The position numbers and the translations under genes are program-made. Shown here one piece after another: positions 45,050-53,723 of a DNA stretch of 64,000 nucleotides. The notes below the pieces were generated by a model. The model was not told the origin of the DNA. It searched no databases and saw nothing but the letters and a program-made list of their open reading frames with translations. Within the stretch, counting starts at the first letter, position 1. Each line of letters begins with the position of its first letter. The stretch is from contig CBDEFR010000003.1 of the NCBI GenBank assembly GCA_965237505.1, forward strand, positions 124,001-188,000, read 5' to 3'. The stretch comes from NVTR01 sp965237505. Lineage in GTDB: Bacteria > Pseudomonadota > Alphaproteobacteria > Rhodobacterales > Rhodobacteraceae.

Positions 45050-46480
45050 ATGGCGCACGCAAAGGAACCGAGTTTTCGCGAGTCTGTTGACCTGATGTTC
45101 AACCGGGCCGTGGTCCTGATGGACCTGCCGCCCGGACTGGAAGAAAAGATCAGGGTCTGCAACGCCACCTATACGGTGCGCTTCGGGGTCCGTCTGCGCG
45201 GGCAAATCCAGACCTTCACCGGATACCGGTCGGTGCATTCGGAACATATGGAACCGGCCAAGGGCGGCATCCGGTATTCGATGGATGTCAATCAGGACGA
45301 AGTAGAGGCGCTGGCGGCGCTGATGACCTATAAATGTGCCCTGGTGGAAGCACCGTTTGGTGGCTCCAAGGGTGGCTTGCGTATTGATCCGCAGCAATAT
45401 GAAGAACACGAATTGGAGCTGATCACCCGCCGTTTTGCCTACGAGCTGGCCAAGCGCGACCTGATTCATCCGTCCCAGAACGTGCCGGCACCGGACATGG
45501 GCACCGGCGAGCGTGAAATGGCCTGGATCGCGGACCAGTATGCCCGGATGAACACCACCGACATCAACGCGCGCGCCTGCGTGACCGGCAAGCCGCTGAA
45601 TGCCGGCGGCATCGCTGGCCGCATCGAGGCAACGGGGCGCGGTGTGCAATACGCGCTGCAGGAATTTTTTCGCCATCCGGAAGACGTCGCCAAATCCGGG
45701 CTGGCGGGCTCGCTGGATGGCAAACGCATCATTGTGCAGGGGCTTGGCAATGTCGGCTATCATGCCGCGAGTTTCCTGGCTGCCGAAGATGGCGCAAAAA
45801 TCACCGGCATTATCGAGCGCGACGGCGCTTTGGTGAATGAAAATGGACTGGATGTGGAGGCTGTGTATGCCTGGATCGCCGAGCACGGCGGGGTTTCCGG
45901 TTACCCGAACGCAACGTTCGAGGCTGACGGGGCAAAAGTGATGGAAGCCGAATGCGACATTCTGATTCCGGCCGCCCTAGAAGGGGTGATTAACCTGGCC
46001 AACGCCGACCGGATCAAAGCGCCGTTGATTGTCGAGGCGGCAAATGGTCCGGTCACTGCCGGGGCCGACGAAATACTGCGCAAAAAATGCGCGGTGATCA
46101 TTCCGGACATGTTCGCCAACGCCGGTGGCGTCACAGTGTCGTATTTTGAATGGGTCAAGAACCTGAGTCATATCCGGTTTGGCCGCATGCAGCGACGTCA
46201 GGAAGAAGGCCGCCACCAGCTTGTTGTCGACGAACTGGAACGGCTTTCAACGGATATGGGCGACAGGTGGTCGCTGGCACCGGACTTTAAGGAAAAGTAT
46301 CTGCGTGGCGCCGACGAACTGGAGCTGGTGCGCTCGGGCCTGGATGACACCATGCGCGCCGCCTATCAGTCGATGCGCGACATCTGGCACAGCCGTAACG
46401 ACGTATCCGACCTTCGGGTCGCCGCGTATCTGGTATCGATCGGTAAAGTAGCGGCGAGTTACCGCGCAAAGGGCCTGTAA
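45050..46480 (+). CDS. gdhA: Glutamate dehydrogenase
   Basis: 476 residues. Substrate-binding and catalytic lysines are in EPAKGGIRYSMDVNQDEVEA and EAPFGGSKGGLRIDP, and the nucleotide-binding fold starts GLGNVGYHAASFLAAEDGAK. It interconverts glutamate and 2-oxoglutarate with NAD(P) in the cytoplasm. ATG at 45050 has AAAGGA nine bases upstream; an earlier in-frame ATG at 45005 lacks such a site. IS4 copy 2 ends about 190 bp upstream and may separate the gene from its original promoter. Intact. Confidence 0.95.
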   Translation: MAHAKEPSFRESVDLMFNRAVVLMDLPPGLEEKIRVCNATYTVRFGVRLRGQIQTFTGYRSVHSEHMEPAKGGIRYSMDVNQDEVEALAALMTYKCALVEAPFGGSKGGLRIDPQQYEEHELELITRRFAYELAKRDLIHPSQNVPAPDMGTGEREMAWIADQYARMNTTDINARACVTGKPLNAGGIAGRIEATGRGVQYALQEFFRHPEDVAKSGLAGSLDGKRIIVQGLGNVGYHAASFLAAEDGAKITGIIERDGALVNENGLDVEAVYAWIAEHGGVSGYPNATFEADGAKVMEAECDILIPAALEGVINLANADRIKAPLIVEAANGPVTAGADEILRKKCAVIIPDMFANAGGVTVSYFEWVKNLSHIRFGRMQRRQEEGRHQLVVDELERLSTDMGDRWSLAPDFKEKYLRGADELELVRSGLDDTMRAAYQSMRDIWHSRNDVSDLRVAAYLVSIGKVAASYRAKGL

Positions 46481-46704
46481 GCGACACCGGTCAGGACCTC
46501 GTTTTGGACGTTAGAACTTGAATAAGTAAAGTCAAATCAGTGGGTTAAATGAAGTGTGGCGCATATACCGCAGTGCGGTTTGCCATCTGGCCGCTTCATT
46601 TTGGCCCTATAATTGCCTCAAATCCTCTGGAAATTCGGGCAGCGAAAAAGCGTCACGGCAGTCGTGGCGTTTGTACTTGCTGATTATGAATTGGAGTATC
46701 GGGG
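46481..46704. other. Intergenic region upstream of the TadE-like gene
   Basis: 224 bp with no ORF. GGAG lies eight bases before the tadE ATG. The sequence GCATATACCGCAGTGCGGTTTG contains a short CCGCA-GTGCGG palindrome at about 46569-46578, which could be an operator or the stem of a terminator after gdhA; it has no U-tract. Confidence 0.3.
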
Positions 46705-47109
46705 ATGTCGAAATTTTTATTCAAATCCGCCCGGCGTTTCACCGCTGAAACGCGCGGCTCGGCAACCATCGAAGCGGTGTTGTGGCTGCCCCTGTTCTTT
46801 GCGCTTTTCGGATTGATGACCGACGCTGCCATGGTGTTCAACGGGCACTCACGCGTAATGCGCGTCGTTCAGGACGCCAACCGCAATCTTTCGGTCGGCC
46901 GCCTGGCGGACGAGGCTGAAACAGAAGCCTACATTGTTGCCGCACTCTCAGGCTTGAGCCCGAATGCCACCGCATCAACGACGATCGTCTCTGGCGTCGC
47001 CACGACGACCGCATTCATTCCGGCCACCGACCTGGAAATCCTCGGCATGTTCAGCGCCATCAGCTCGATCACACTGAATGTGACGGCACAACATTATATC
47101 GAATTTTGA
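46705..47109 (+). CDS. TadE-like pilus assembly protein
   Basis: 134 residues. The pseudopilin-like N-terminus of TadE is evident: FTAETRGSATIEAVLWLPLF, with Glu at position 5 of the hydrophobic segment and one transmembrane helix (residues 20-42), then a periplasmic domain. TadE-type minor pseudopilins take part in Flp (tight adherence) pilus assembly. The next gene is TadG-like. Confidence 0.85.
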   Translation: MSKFLFKSARRFTAETRGSATIEAVLWLPLFFALFGLMTDAAMVFNGHSRVMRVVQDANRNLSVGRLADEAETEAYIVAALSGLSPNATASTTIVSGVATTTAFIPATDLEILGMFSAISSITLNVTAQHYIEF

Positions 47110-47129
47110 TCAGTATCAGGAGATGACCG

Positions 47130-48172
47130 ATGATACCTAAGGCATTCCGCAAATTTGCGAAACAGCAAGACGGCGCTTTGACCGGGTTGGGCCTGTTCAT
47201 GGGCCTGGCTTCGATCGTTATCGGTGGTCTGGCGATTGACGTGGCCAACGCAATGATGGCCAGAACACAGTTGCAGGCCGCAGCCGACGCCGCCGCACAT
47301 GCCGCACTTTACACGCGCGAATGGCAAGATGCGGCCACTTCTAAACAGGCAACGCTTGACGTTGCAAACGTCAACATGCCCTCTGCCAGTTTTGGATCTC
47401 TACTGACGGCGGATGATATTCAGTTCGGCTTCTGGGACAGCGGTGCCCAGGCCTTTCAGATTGACGCTGCCTCAAAGGATGGTGTGCTTGTCGATATTTC
47501 ACGCCTTGAATCCAAGAACAACAGCGTCGGCACCTATTTCCTCAAGTTTGCCGGGTTTGGCAGCTGGGACGTGCGCCGCGGCTCGGTGTTTGAAACCTAT
47601 ATTCCGACGTGCTTCCTGGAAGGGTCGTGGCCGACGATATCGTCGACATGCAGTCTAACAATACTTTCACCTCGGGGTTTTGCATCCATTCCAACACCCA
47701 TGTTGAACTGAACAACGACAATGTGTTCGAAAATAACACGGTTGTATCGATGCCCGACAAAACGACCGTCGTCGTACCTTCGGGCGATCTGACGTCCAGC
47801 CCGGGGCTGTCAACTGCACTGCACGACGGTGCCTATCAGATTCGCATCCTGAATCGGCTTAGCGACATTATGGATGATTTTTATGCCGGCGGCACCGACT
47901 ATGCGCCCGCCTACATCACCAGCCCCAGCTTGATCACGCTTATCTCTAACAATGTCGGCCCAAGTGACTTTACCGCCGGACGGATTCACACAAGAGCATG
48001 CACTGGAAGCGGCCAAAAGATAACGTTCTCAGCGCACCAAACATTTTCCGAGATTGTACTTATCACCAATTGCAAAGTCTCTTTTGGCCAAGGTGTGATC
48101 CTGCAAGACGTCATCGTTGCCACGACAAACATCGGCTCAACCTCAATCACTTCGCCCTCGTCGCTTCAGGTG
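47130..48172 (+). pseudogene. TadG-like protein, frameshifted and truncated by IS21 copy 2
   Basis: The first frame (47130-about 47625) carries the TadG N-terminus: KQQDGALTGLGLFMGLASIV membrane helix, then ANAMMARTQLQAAADAAAHA. A one-base indel near 47625 moves coding to the frame that reads VVADDIVDMQSNNTFTSGFC, then HVELNNDNVFENNTVVSMPD, continuing without stop to the IS21 edge at 48172. The lost 3' end is not found beyond the IS. With tadE alone intact, this Tad-like pair is not functional as a unit. Confidence 0.82.
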
Positions 48173-48284
48173 GGTGTGAATCCCGGAGCAATACTGGACC
48201 ACAGAAACGGTCGAATAATCTGACTGTCGCGGAGTAAAACTCCGCCATTCTGACGCCTGAGGCAAACGAGCTGAGGGCGGGGAG

Positions 48285-49783
48285 ATGTATTCTGTGGAAT
48301 TGTACAGCCGGGTTCGGCGTGCGTGTCATGTCGGTGGGATGAGTGAGCGGGCGGCGGCCGGTCATTTCGGGATAGACCGCAAGACTGTGTCGAAGATCCT
48401 GAAGCATGCGGTGCCACCGGGGTATCGCAGGAATGGGCCACCAGCCCGTCCAAAGCTTGACCAGTTCATTCCGCTCATCAACCAGATATTGAAAGAGGAT
48501 AAGTCGCGGCTCAAGAAGCAGCGGCATACGTCGAAGCGGATATATGAGCGTCTGCGTGATGAACATGGCTTCATCGGCGGGATCACGATTGTGACCGACT
48601 ATGTTCGCGAGAAGAAGCGCCGGACTCGGGAAGTGTTCGTGCCGCTGTCGCACGCGCCAGGCCACGCCCAGGTTGATTTTGGTGAGGCGCTTGGCGAGAT
48701 TGGCGGGGTCGTGCGCAAGCTGCACTACTTTGCAATGTCTCTGCCGCACTCGGACGCGTTCTTCATCAAGGCCTATCCGGCGGAGACAACCGAGGCCTTT
48801 TGCGATGGCCATGTCTCCGCCTTTGCGTTCTTCGGCGGCGTGCCGCTGTCAGGGCTCTACGACAACACCACGATCGCGGTGGCACGGATTCTCGGGGACG
48901 GAAAACGGCAACGCACCAGAACCTTTGCTGAGTTGCAGTCGCATTACCTGTTCGAAGACAGGTTCGGCCGTCCTGGCAAGGGCAACGACAAGGGTAATGT
49001 CGAAGGCACAATCGGTTATGGCCGACGGGACTTCCTGGTGCCGATGCCGCGCTTCGACAGTTTCGATGACCTGAACGTCCGGCTGGAGGAGCAATGCCTC
49101 AAACGTCAGGATGAGGTTCTGCGGGGTCATTCCGAGACTATCGGCGAGCGGCTGATGCGCGACCTCGACGGCCTGATGGCGCTGCCGCCTGTACCCTACG
49201 ATGCCTGCGAGAAAGTCAGCACGCGGGCGACGTCGATCTCGATGGTCCGCTATCGCAACAACGATTACTCGGTGCCGGTCGCCTGCGCTCATCACGAGGT
49301 TCAGGTCCGCGGCTATGTCCACGAGGTCGTCATCGGCTGCGGCGCCGAGGTGATCGCCTGCCACCAACGGTTCTATGAGAAGGCTGATATGGTCTTCGAT
49401 CCGATGCACTTCCTGCCGCTGCTGGAACAGAAGGTTGGCGCGCTGGACCAGGCGGCACCGCTGCAGGGCTGGGACCTGCCAGGGGAGTTTGCCACCCTGC
49501 ACCGGCTGCTGGAAGCGCGCATGGCAAGAAGGGCAAGCGCGAATACGTCCAGGTTCTGCGGCTGCTTGAGAGCTTCGAGATGGCGCACGTCCACGGGGCT
49601 ATCAAACAGTCGCTGGAACTGGGCGCGATCGGCTACGATGCGGTCAAGCATCTGGTGCTTTGCCGGATCGAGAGGCGCCCGCCACGGCTCGATCTCGATA
49701 TCTACCCCTACCTGCCCAAAGCACTGGTCGAGACCACCAAGCCCGCGAGCTATATGAGCCTGATGACGCAGGTGCCGGCATGA
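48285..49783 (+). pseudogene. istA: IstA of IS21 copy 2, frameshifted
   Basis: Identical in layout to copy 1 (DFGEALGEIG, YDNTTIAV, GNVEGTIGYGRR all present) until about 49523, where ATGGGCAAG of copy 1 is ATGGCAAG; the one-base loss moves the last ~85 codons out of frame. The correct C-terminal frame resumes to the stop at 49783. The DDE core lies before the break, so a product with an altered C-terminus could still be made. Confidence 0.88.
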
Positions 49784-49949
49784 CCGATACACCGCAGGTT
49801 CTGCTGCAGCATCACCTAAAAAAACTGCGCTTGCCGACATTCCTGGGCAAATATTCCAAACTTGCGCAACAATGCGCTGCTGAGAAGAAGGATCACGTCC
49901 AGTATTTACTGCGGCTCTGCGAACTTGAACTGATAGAGCGGGAACGCCG

Positions 49950-51283
49950 AGACTGTCCGATCTTCTGTGTATGAGTAATTTGGTCCATGCTTCACCAATG
50001 AAGGAGCATGATGACAATGACGATTTCCAAGGAACTACTGGACGAGTTGCTTAACGGCGTTGAACGGCCCGAAGATTTGCTGGGCGACAAAGGCCTGATG
50101 AAGGAGCTGAAAGTCCGGCTGATGGAGCGGATGCTGGGCGCCGAGTTGACTGAGCACCTGGGCTATGAGCCGCACGGGGAGCCTGCCAGCCAGCAATCCA
50201 ACCGCCGGAACGGGGCCACTCGCAAGGTGCTGAAGGGCAATGACGGGGCGGTGCCGATTGACATCCCGCGCGACCGAGCTGGTAGTTTTGAGCCGGAACT
50301 GATCCAGAAAGGCCAGACCCGGATCGACGGGATGGACGACAAGATCATCGGGCTTTATGCCGCCGGTCTGTCGACCCGTGATATCCGTGCCCACCTTGAA
50401 GAGGTCTACGGCCTGCGGATTTCAGCGGACCTTATCAGCCGCGTGACGGACGCAGTTTTGGAGGAGGTTTCAGACTGGCAAAACCGGGCTCTGGAGCCAG
50501 TATATCCTCTCGTATTCCTTGATGCCCTTCGGGTCAAAATTCGCGACGCTGAGAGCCGCCAGGTCAAAAACAAGGCCGTTTATGTAGCTCTGGGGGTCAC
50601 GCCAGAAGGCGAGCGGGAGGTTCTGGGCTTGTGGATTGCCAATAATGAGGGTGCCAAATTCTGGCTTTCAATCATGAATAATCTGAAGAACAGAGGCGTT
50701 GAGGATATCCTGATTGCCGTCGTGGACGGTCTCAAGGGGTTCCCTGACGCGATCAACGCGGCCTTCCCTGATACTACCGTGCAAACCTGTATCGTGCATC
50801 TCGTGCGCCATTCCCTGAACTTCTGCGGCTGGAAAGATCGCAAAGTCGTGGCCCAAAGCCTGAAGCGGATTTATCAGGCCACAGATGATGCCGAAGCCGC
50901 GAAAGCCCTTGATGATTTCGAGACCGAATGGGGCTCAAAATACCCCTCGATCGCCCCAAGCTGGCGGCGGGCCTGGCAGGAGGTCATCCCGTTCTTTGCC
51001 TTCCCGCCAGCGGTGCGCAAAATCATCTATACGACGAATGCGATTGAAAGCCTCAACAGGGTGATCCGAAAAACCACCAAAACGCGCGGTAGCTTTCCAA
51101 CGGATGACGCGGCAACCAAACTGATTTACCTGGCCATCCGCAATTTTGAAAAGTCGGGCCGGTGCGTCAGGGAATGGGTTGCGGCAAGAAACCAGTTCGC
51201 TATCCTATACCCCGAGCGGTTCAACAAATGACCCGTTTAAACCGCATGGGCCAAACCCCATACACAGAGTTTCGGATACTCCC
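49950..51283 (+). mobile_element. IS256-family element inside istB, with 9-bp target duplication
   Basis: 1334 bp. Related ends GACTGTCCGATCTTCTGTGTATG-like and the complement of CATACACAGAGTTTCGGATACTC. GGAACGCCG is present at 49941-49949 and 51284-51292. The insertion followed the arrival of IS21 copy 2. Confidence 0.93.
50008..51231 (+). CDS. IS256-family transposase (MULE-type DDE)
   Basis: 407 residues. The transposase_mut domain is complete: Asp in YPLVFLDALRVKIRD, Asp in AVVDGLKGFPDAINAAFP, the C/H motif CIVHLVRHSLNF and Glu in YTTNAIESLNRVIRKTTK. Three ATGs (50008, 50011, 50017) follow GGAG; the third has the best spacing. Intact, probably active. Confidence 0.94.
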   Translation: MMTMTISKELLDELLNGVERPEDLLGDKGLMKELKVRLMERMLGAELTEHLGYEPHGEPASQQSNRRNGATRKVLKGNDGAVPIDIPRDRAGSFEPELIQKGQTRIDGMDDKIIGLYAAGLSTRDIRAHLEEVYGLRISADLISRVTDAVLEEVSDWQNRALEPVYPLVFLDALRVKIRDAESRQVKNKAVYVALGVTPEGEREVLGLWIANNEGAKFWLSIMNNLKNRGVEDILIAVVDGLKGFPDAINAAFPDTTVQTCIVHLVRHSLNFCGWKDRKVVAQSLKRIYQATDDAEAAKALDDFETEWGSKYPSIAPSWRRAWQEVIPFFAFPPAVRKIIYTTNAIESLNRVIRKTTKTRGSFPTDDAATKLIYLAIRNFEKSGRCVREWVAARNQFAILYPERFNK

Positions 51284-52025
51284 GGAACGCCGGATGATCG
51301 AGCGGCGCATCAAGGCCGCGAAGTTTCCAGCCACCAAGAGCCTGGACAGCTTCGATTTCAAGGCGATCCCGTCACTCAACAAGCCGCTCGTGCTGGAGCT
51401 GGCGCGCTGTGAATACATCGACAAATACCAGAACATCATTGCCCTGGGGCCAAGTGGCACCGGTAAAACCCATGTCGCACTGAGGCTGGGATTGGCCGCC
51501 TGCCAGAAAGGCCTCAAGGTCCGCTTCATAACCGCCGCATCACTGGTTCACGAATTGATCGAAGCTGTCGATGAACGCCGCCTGCAGAGGTTCCAAAAAC
51601 AACTCACCAGCCAGAACCTTCTGATCATTGACGAGCTGGGCTTTGTCCCCTTGAGCAAAACCGGCGCTGAGCTGCTCTTCGAAGTCATCTCCCAATGCTA
51701 TGAACGCGGCTCCATAATCATCACCTCAAATCTGCCGTTCGACGAATGGACCGAAATATTCGGATCCGAGCGCCTCACCGGTGCGCTCCTGGATCGCCTC
51801 ACCCACCACGTCCATATACTGGAGATGAACGGCGACAGCTTTCGGCTAAAACAGAGCCGAAACGCCAGAGCCTGAACCCGGTCTGAACTTGATGGATGTT
51901 GGCCTTTGGCCAACATGCGCCTTGTCACGCGTTAGCTTTATGGGGAGCACACCCAACAAGGCGCGGCACCTCAACTGGCCCACTTTTACTCCGGCGAATG
52001 GCCCCTTTTTACGCCGGGATTGACA

Positions 52026-52302
52026 ACCGGGCCGGATGGCACACCACCGGCAGGCTCGAGATCCCATCCAACATCACATTGATGTTCTTGCCACCAAGAG
52101 CGCCCGAGCTGAACCCTGTCGAAAACATATGGCAGTTCATGCGCGATAACTGGCTTTCCAACAGGATATTCAAGACCTACGACGATATCGTCGCGCTGTG
52201 TTGCGAAGCCTGGAACAGGCTCATCGATCAACCCTGGAAGATCATGTCGATCGGACGCCGAAAATGGGCCCATGGGTTTTGATTAATGCCCGTTGGTATT
52301 AG
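52026..52302 (+). pseudogene. IS630-family transposase, C-terminal remnant with right end
   Basis: The frame reads GWHTTGRLEIPSNITLMFLP then APELNPVENIWQFMRDNWLS and ends KWAHGF at 52282; PxxxPELNPVEN supplies the catalytic Glu of IS630 enzymes. The end GCCCGTTGGTA resembles the ends of the two IS630 copies, but the protein is different. The 5' part is missing at the IS21 edge. Confidence 0.8.
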
Positions 52303-52615
52303 TCGAGCAGACTCCGGGCCTCGCCCGCAACCGCCTCGTTCTCGCCGTCTTGCTGCAACTCGCGGGCGCGACAGGAAAAGCCAGGGCGCAGTTGGCCGAT
52401 TTGGGCGAACTGGGCACCGTTCGGCCAACCCGGATCGGCGACAGGGATGCCCCGAGGCATCCAAACAGCGCATGGTCTTTGCGTTGCCGATGCGCTCGAA
52501 GGAGTAGTCCGCCCCGAACGACCGTCGGCTCGAAATGCCTTACCGACAACCCCGCGACTTGGTCCGTGATCCGCCTGGCTTGCGGAGGCAACGAACCATA
52601 GGTTCGGCGATCGGA
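52303..52615 (-). pseudogene. Degraded remnant of glutathione-dependent formaldehyde dehydrogenase (adhC-like)
   Basis: On the minus strand one frame contains SFGADYSFERIGNAKTMR, which resembles the GADYxFxCxGNxxxMR block of class III alcohol dehydrogenases (S-(hydroxymethyl)glutathione dehydrogenase). The rest is scrambled across frames and ends at the IS630 remnant. The position immediately downstream of gfa, where adhC usually lies, supports the call. No active enzyme can come from it. Confidence 0.5.
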
Positions 52616-52618
52616 CGG

Positions 52619-53197
52619 TCAGTCGCTCAAGACGCCCGCCGCCTTGGCGGTATGAGTTGCGATCGCGTCCATCAGGGGCGGCGAAAGGCAGTCGTAAGGC
52701 TCCAAGCCAAGTTCTCTCAGCCTGCCCCTGATGCCATCCATCGCATCGGGGCTGGTTCCCGATTCGATGACCGAGGAAACGAAAGCGGCGAACTCGGGTC
52801 CCGCCCAACCCTCTTCCCTGGAAAGCTCGGTATGAATGAAATCCAGCCCGTGGAAGGGATGGCCCGTGTTCTCGATCCGGCCATACATGTGAACGCCGCA
52901 GTCCCTGCAGGCGTGTCGCTGGATCGCCGCGGACGGATCCACGGCCGCGAGTTTATGCCCGTTCGCGGTCACGCTGACGTTCTCCCGCGACACGACCGCG
53001 ATCTGCGAGAACACCGTGCCCTCGGGCTTCCAGCACTTCGAGCAGCCGCAGACGTGATTGTGCGCGCATTGCCCCTTGACCGCCACTTGGACGGCGTCTT
53101 GATTGCACTTGCACACAAGGGTCCCGCCCGCGAAATCCTGCGCCCCGGGTTTCACACCCTGATCCACGGCAGGGTGGATTGAAGTCGCGCTTGTCAT
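52619..53197 (-). CDS. gfa: S-(hydroxymethyl)glutathione synthase (glutathione-dependent formaldehyde-activating enzyme)
   Basis: 192 residues. GFA-fold zinc cysteines are visible: VCKCNQ, CGCSKCWKPEG and HACRDCGVHMYGRIE, ordered as in Gfa. It is proposed to accelerate formaldehyde addition to glutathione, feeding the AdhC dehydrogenase. ATG at 53197 has GGAGG nine bases upstream. The gene looks intact, but its usual partner adhC directly downstream is a remnant, so detoxification would need another dehydrogenase elsewhere. Confidence 0.93.
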   Translation of the reverse strand: MTSATSIHPAVDQGVKPGAQDFAGGTLVCKCNQDAVQVAVKGQCAHNHVCGCSKCWKPEGTVFSQIAVVSRENVSVTANGHKLAAVDPSAAIQRHACRDCGVHMYGRIENTGHPFHGLDFIHTELSREEGWAGPEFAAFVSSVIESGTSPDAMDGIRGRLRELGLEPYDCLSPPLMDAIATHTAKAAGVLSD

Positions 53198-53315
53198 TTT
53201 CGTCGTCCTCCCTTGTTCGATGTCAGTCGGAATTCGCGATTGTAGATTGTCGAAAAAACTCCCTGTCGATGCAATCATGCCACCACGGCGACGGCCGTTC
53301 AACGCATTTCTTGGT

Positions 53316-53690
53316 CTATTCGGCATAAAAGGTGATGTCTGCGACCCAGAGCTGGTTCGGCCTGTCGGCCGTAACGTCCTTGGCGCGGTTGGAGAAGATC
53401 GGACTATCGTGATCGCTGTCGGTTGTGGCGATGAAACGCCTGCGACGCTTGGGCTGCAGGTCGTGCTGGCGCATCAGACGGAGGATCTTCTTACCGTTGG
53501 CGACGATCCCCTGATGGCGTAGCGCGGCCCCGACACGTCGATAGCCGTAAGCCTCAAACTCTTCGCAGATCGCCGTGATGCGGGCGACGATCTCGGTGTC
53601 GGCCTCGGTCGCCGACGTATCGTAGTAGGTGGAGCGTAACAGGCCCATCAGACGACATCCTCGCGCGATGGTGAGCCCGCACCCCGTACC
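53316..53690 (-). pseudogene. IS3-family OrfB remnant
   Basis: Reads LTIARGCRLMGLLRSTYYDT, then EEFEAYGYRRVGAALRHQGI and ends PNQLWVADITFYAE, i.e. the HTH_21 region and the first catalytic Asp. The second and third catalytic residues are missing: the frame ends at 53316, where unrelated sequence upstream of gfa begins. The other side is close to the IS1380 element. Confidence 0.8.
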
Positions 53691-53723
53691 AAGTACAGGT
53701 ACAGGCGTGCGTCAGGCACCGTC

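Larger units (their letters stand above)
49780..51875 (+). pseudogene. istB: IstB of IS21 copy 2, split by IS256
   Basis: The first 56 codons (MTDTPQVLLQHHLKKLRLPT ... LELIERERR) end at the IS256 insertion after 49949. The rest (MIERRIKAAKFPATKSLDSF onward, with Walker A GPSGTGKTHVAL) runs from 51284 to 51875. Excising IS256 and one 9-bp duplication restores the full gene. Confidence 0.93.
48173..52025 (+). mobile_element. IS21-family element, copy 2, carrying a nested IS256 element
   Basis: From TGTGAATCCCGG to CCGGGATTGACA. Nearly identical to copy 1 but inverted relative to it; minus the IS256 insertion its length is 2510 bp. It interrupts the TadG-like gene on the left and borders an IS630 remnant on the right, and no duplication flanks it (GTGGG against ACCGG), which implies loss of host DNA on one side. 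Confidence 0.92.
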
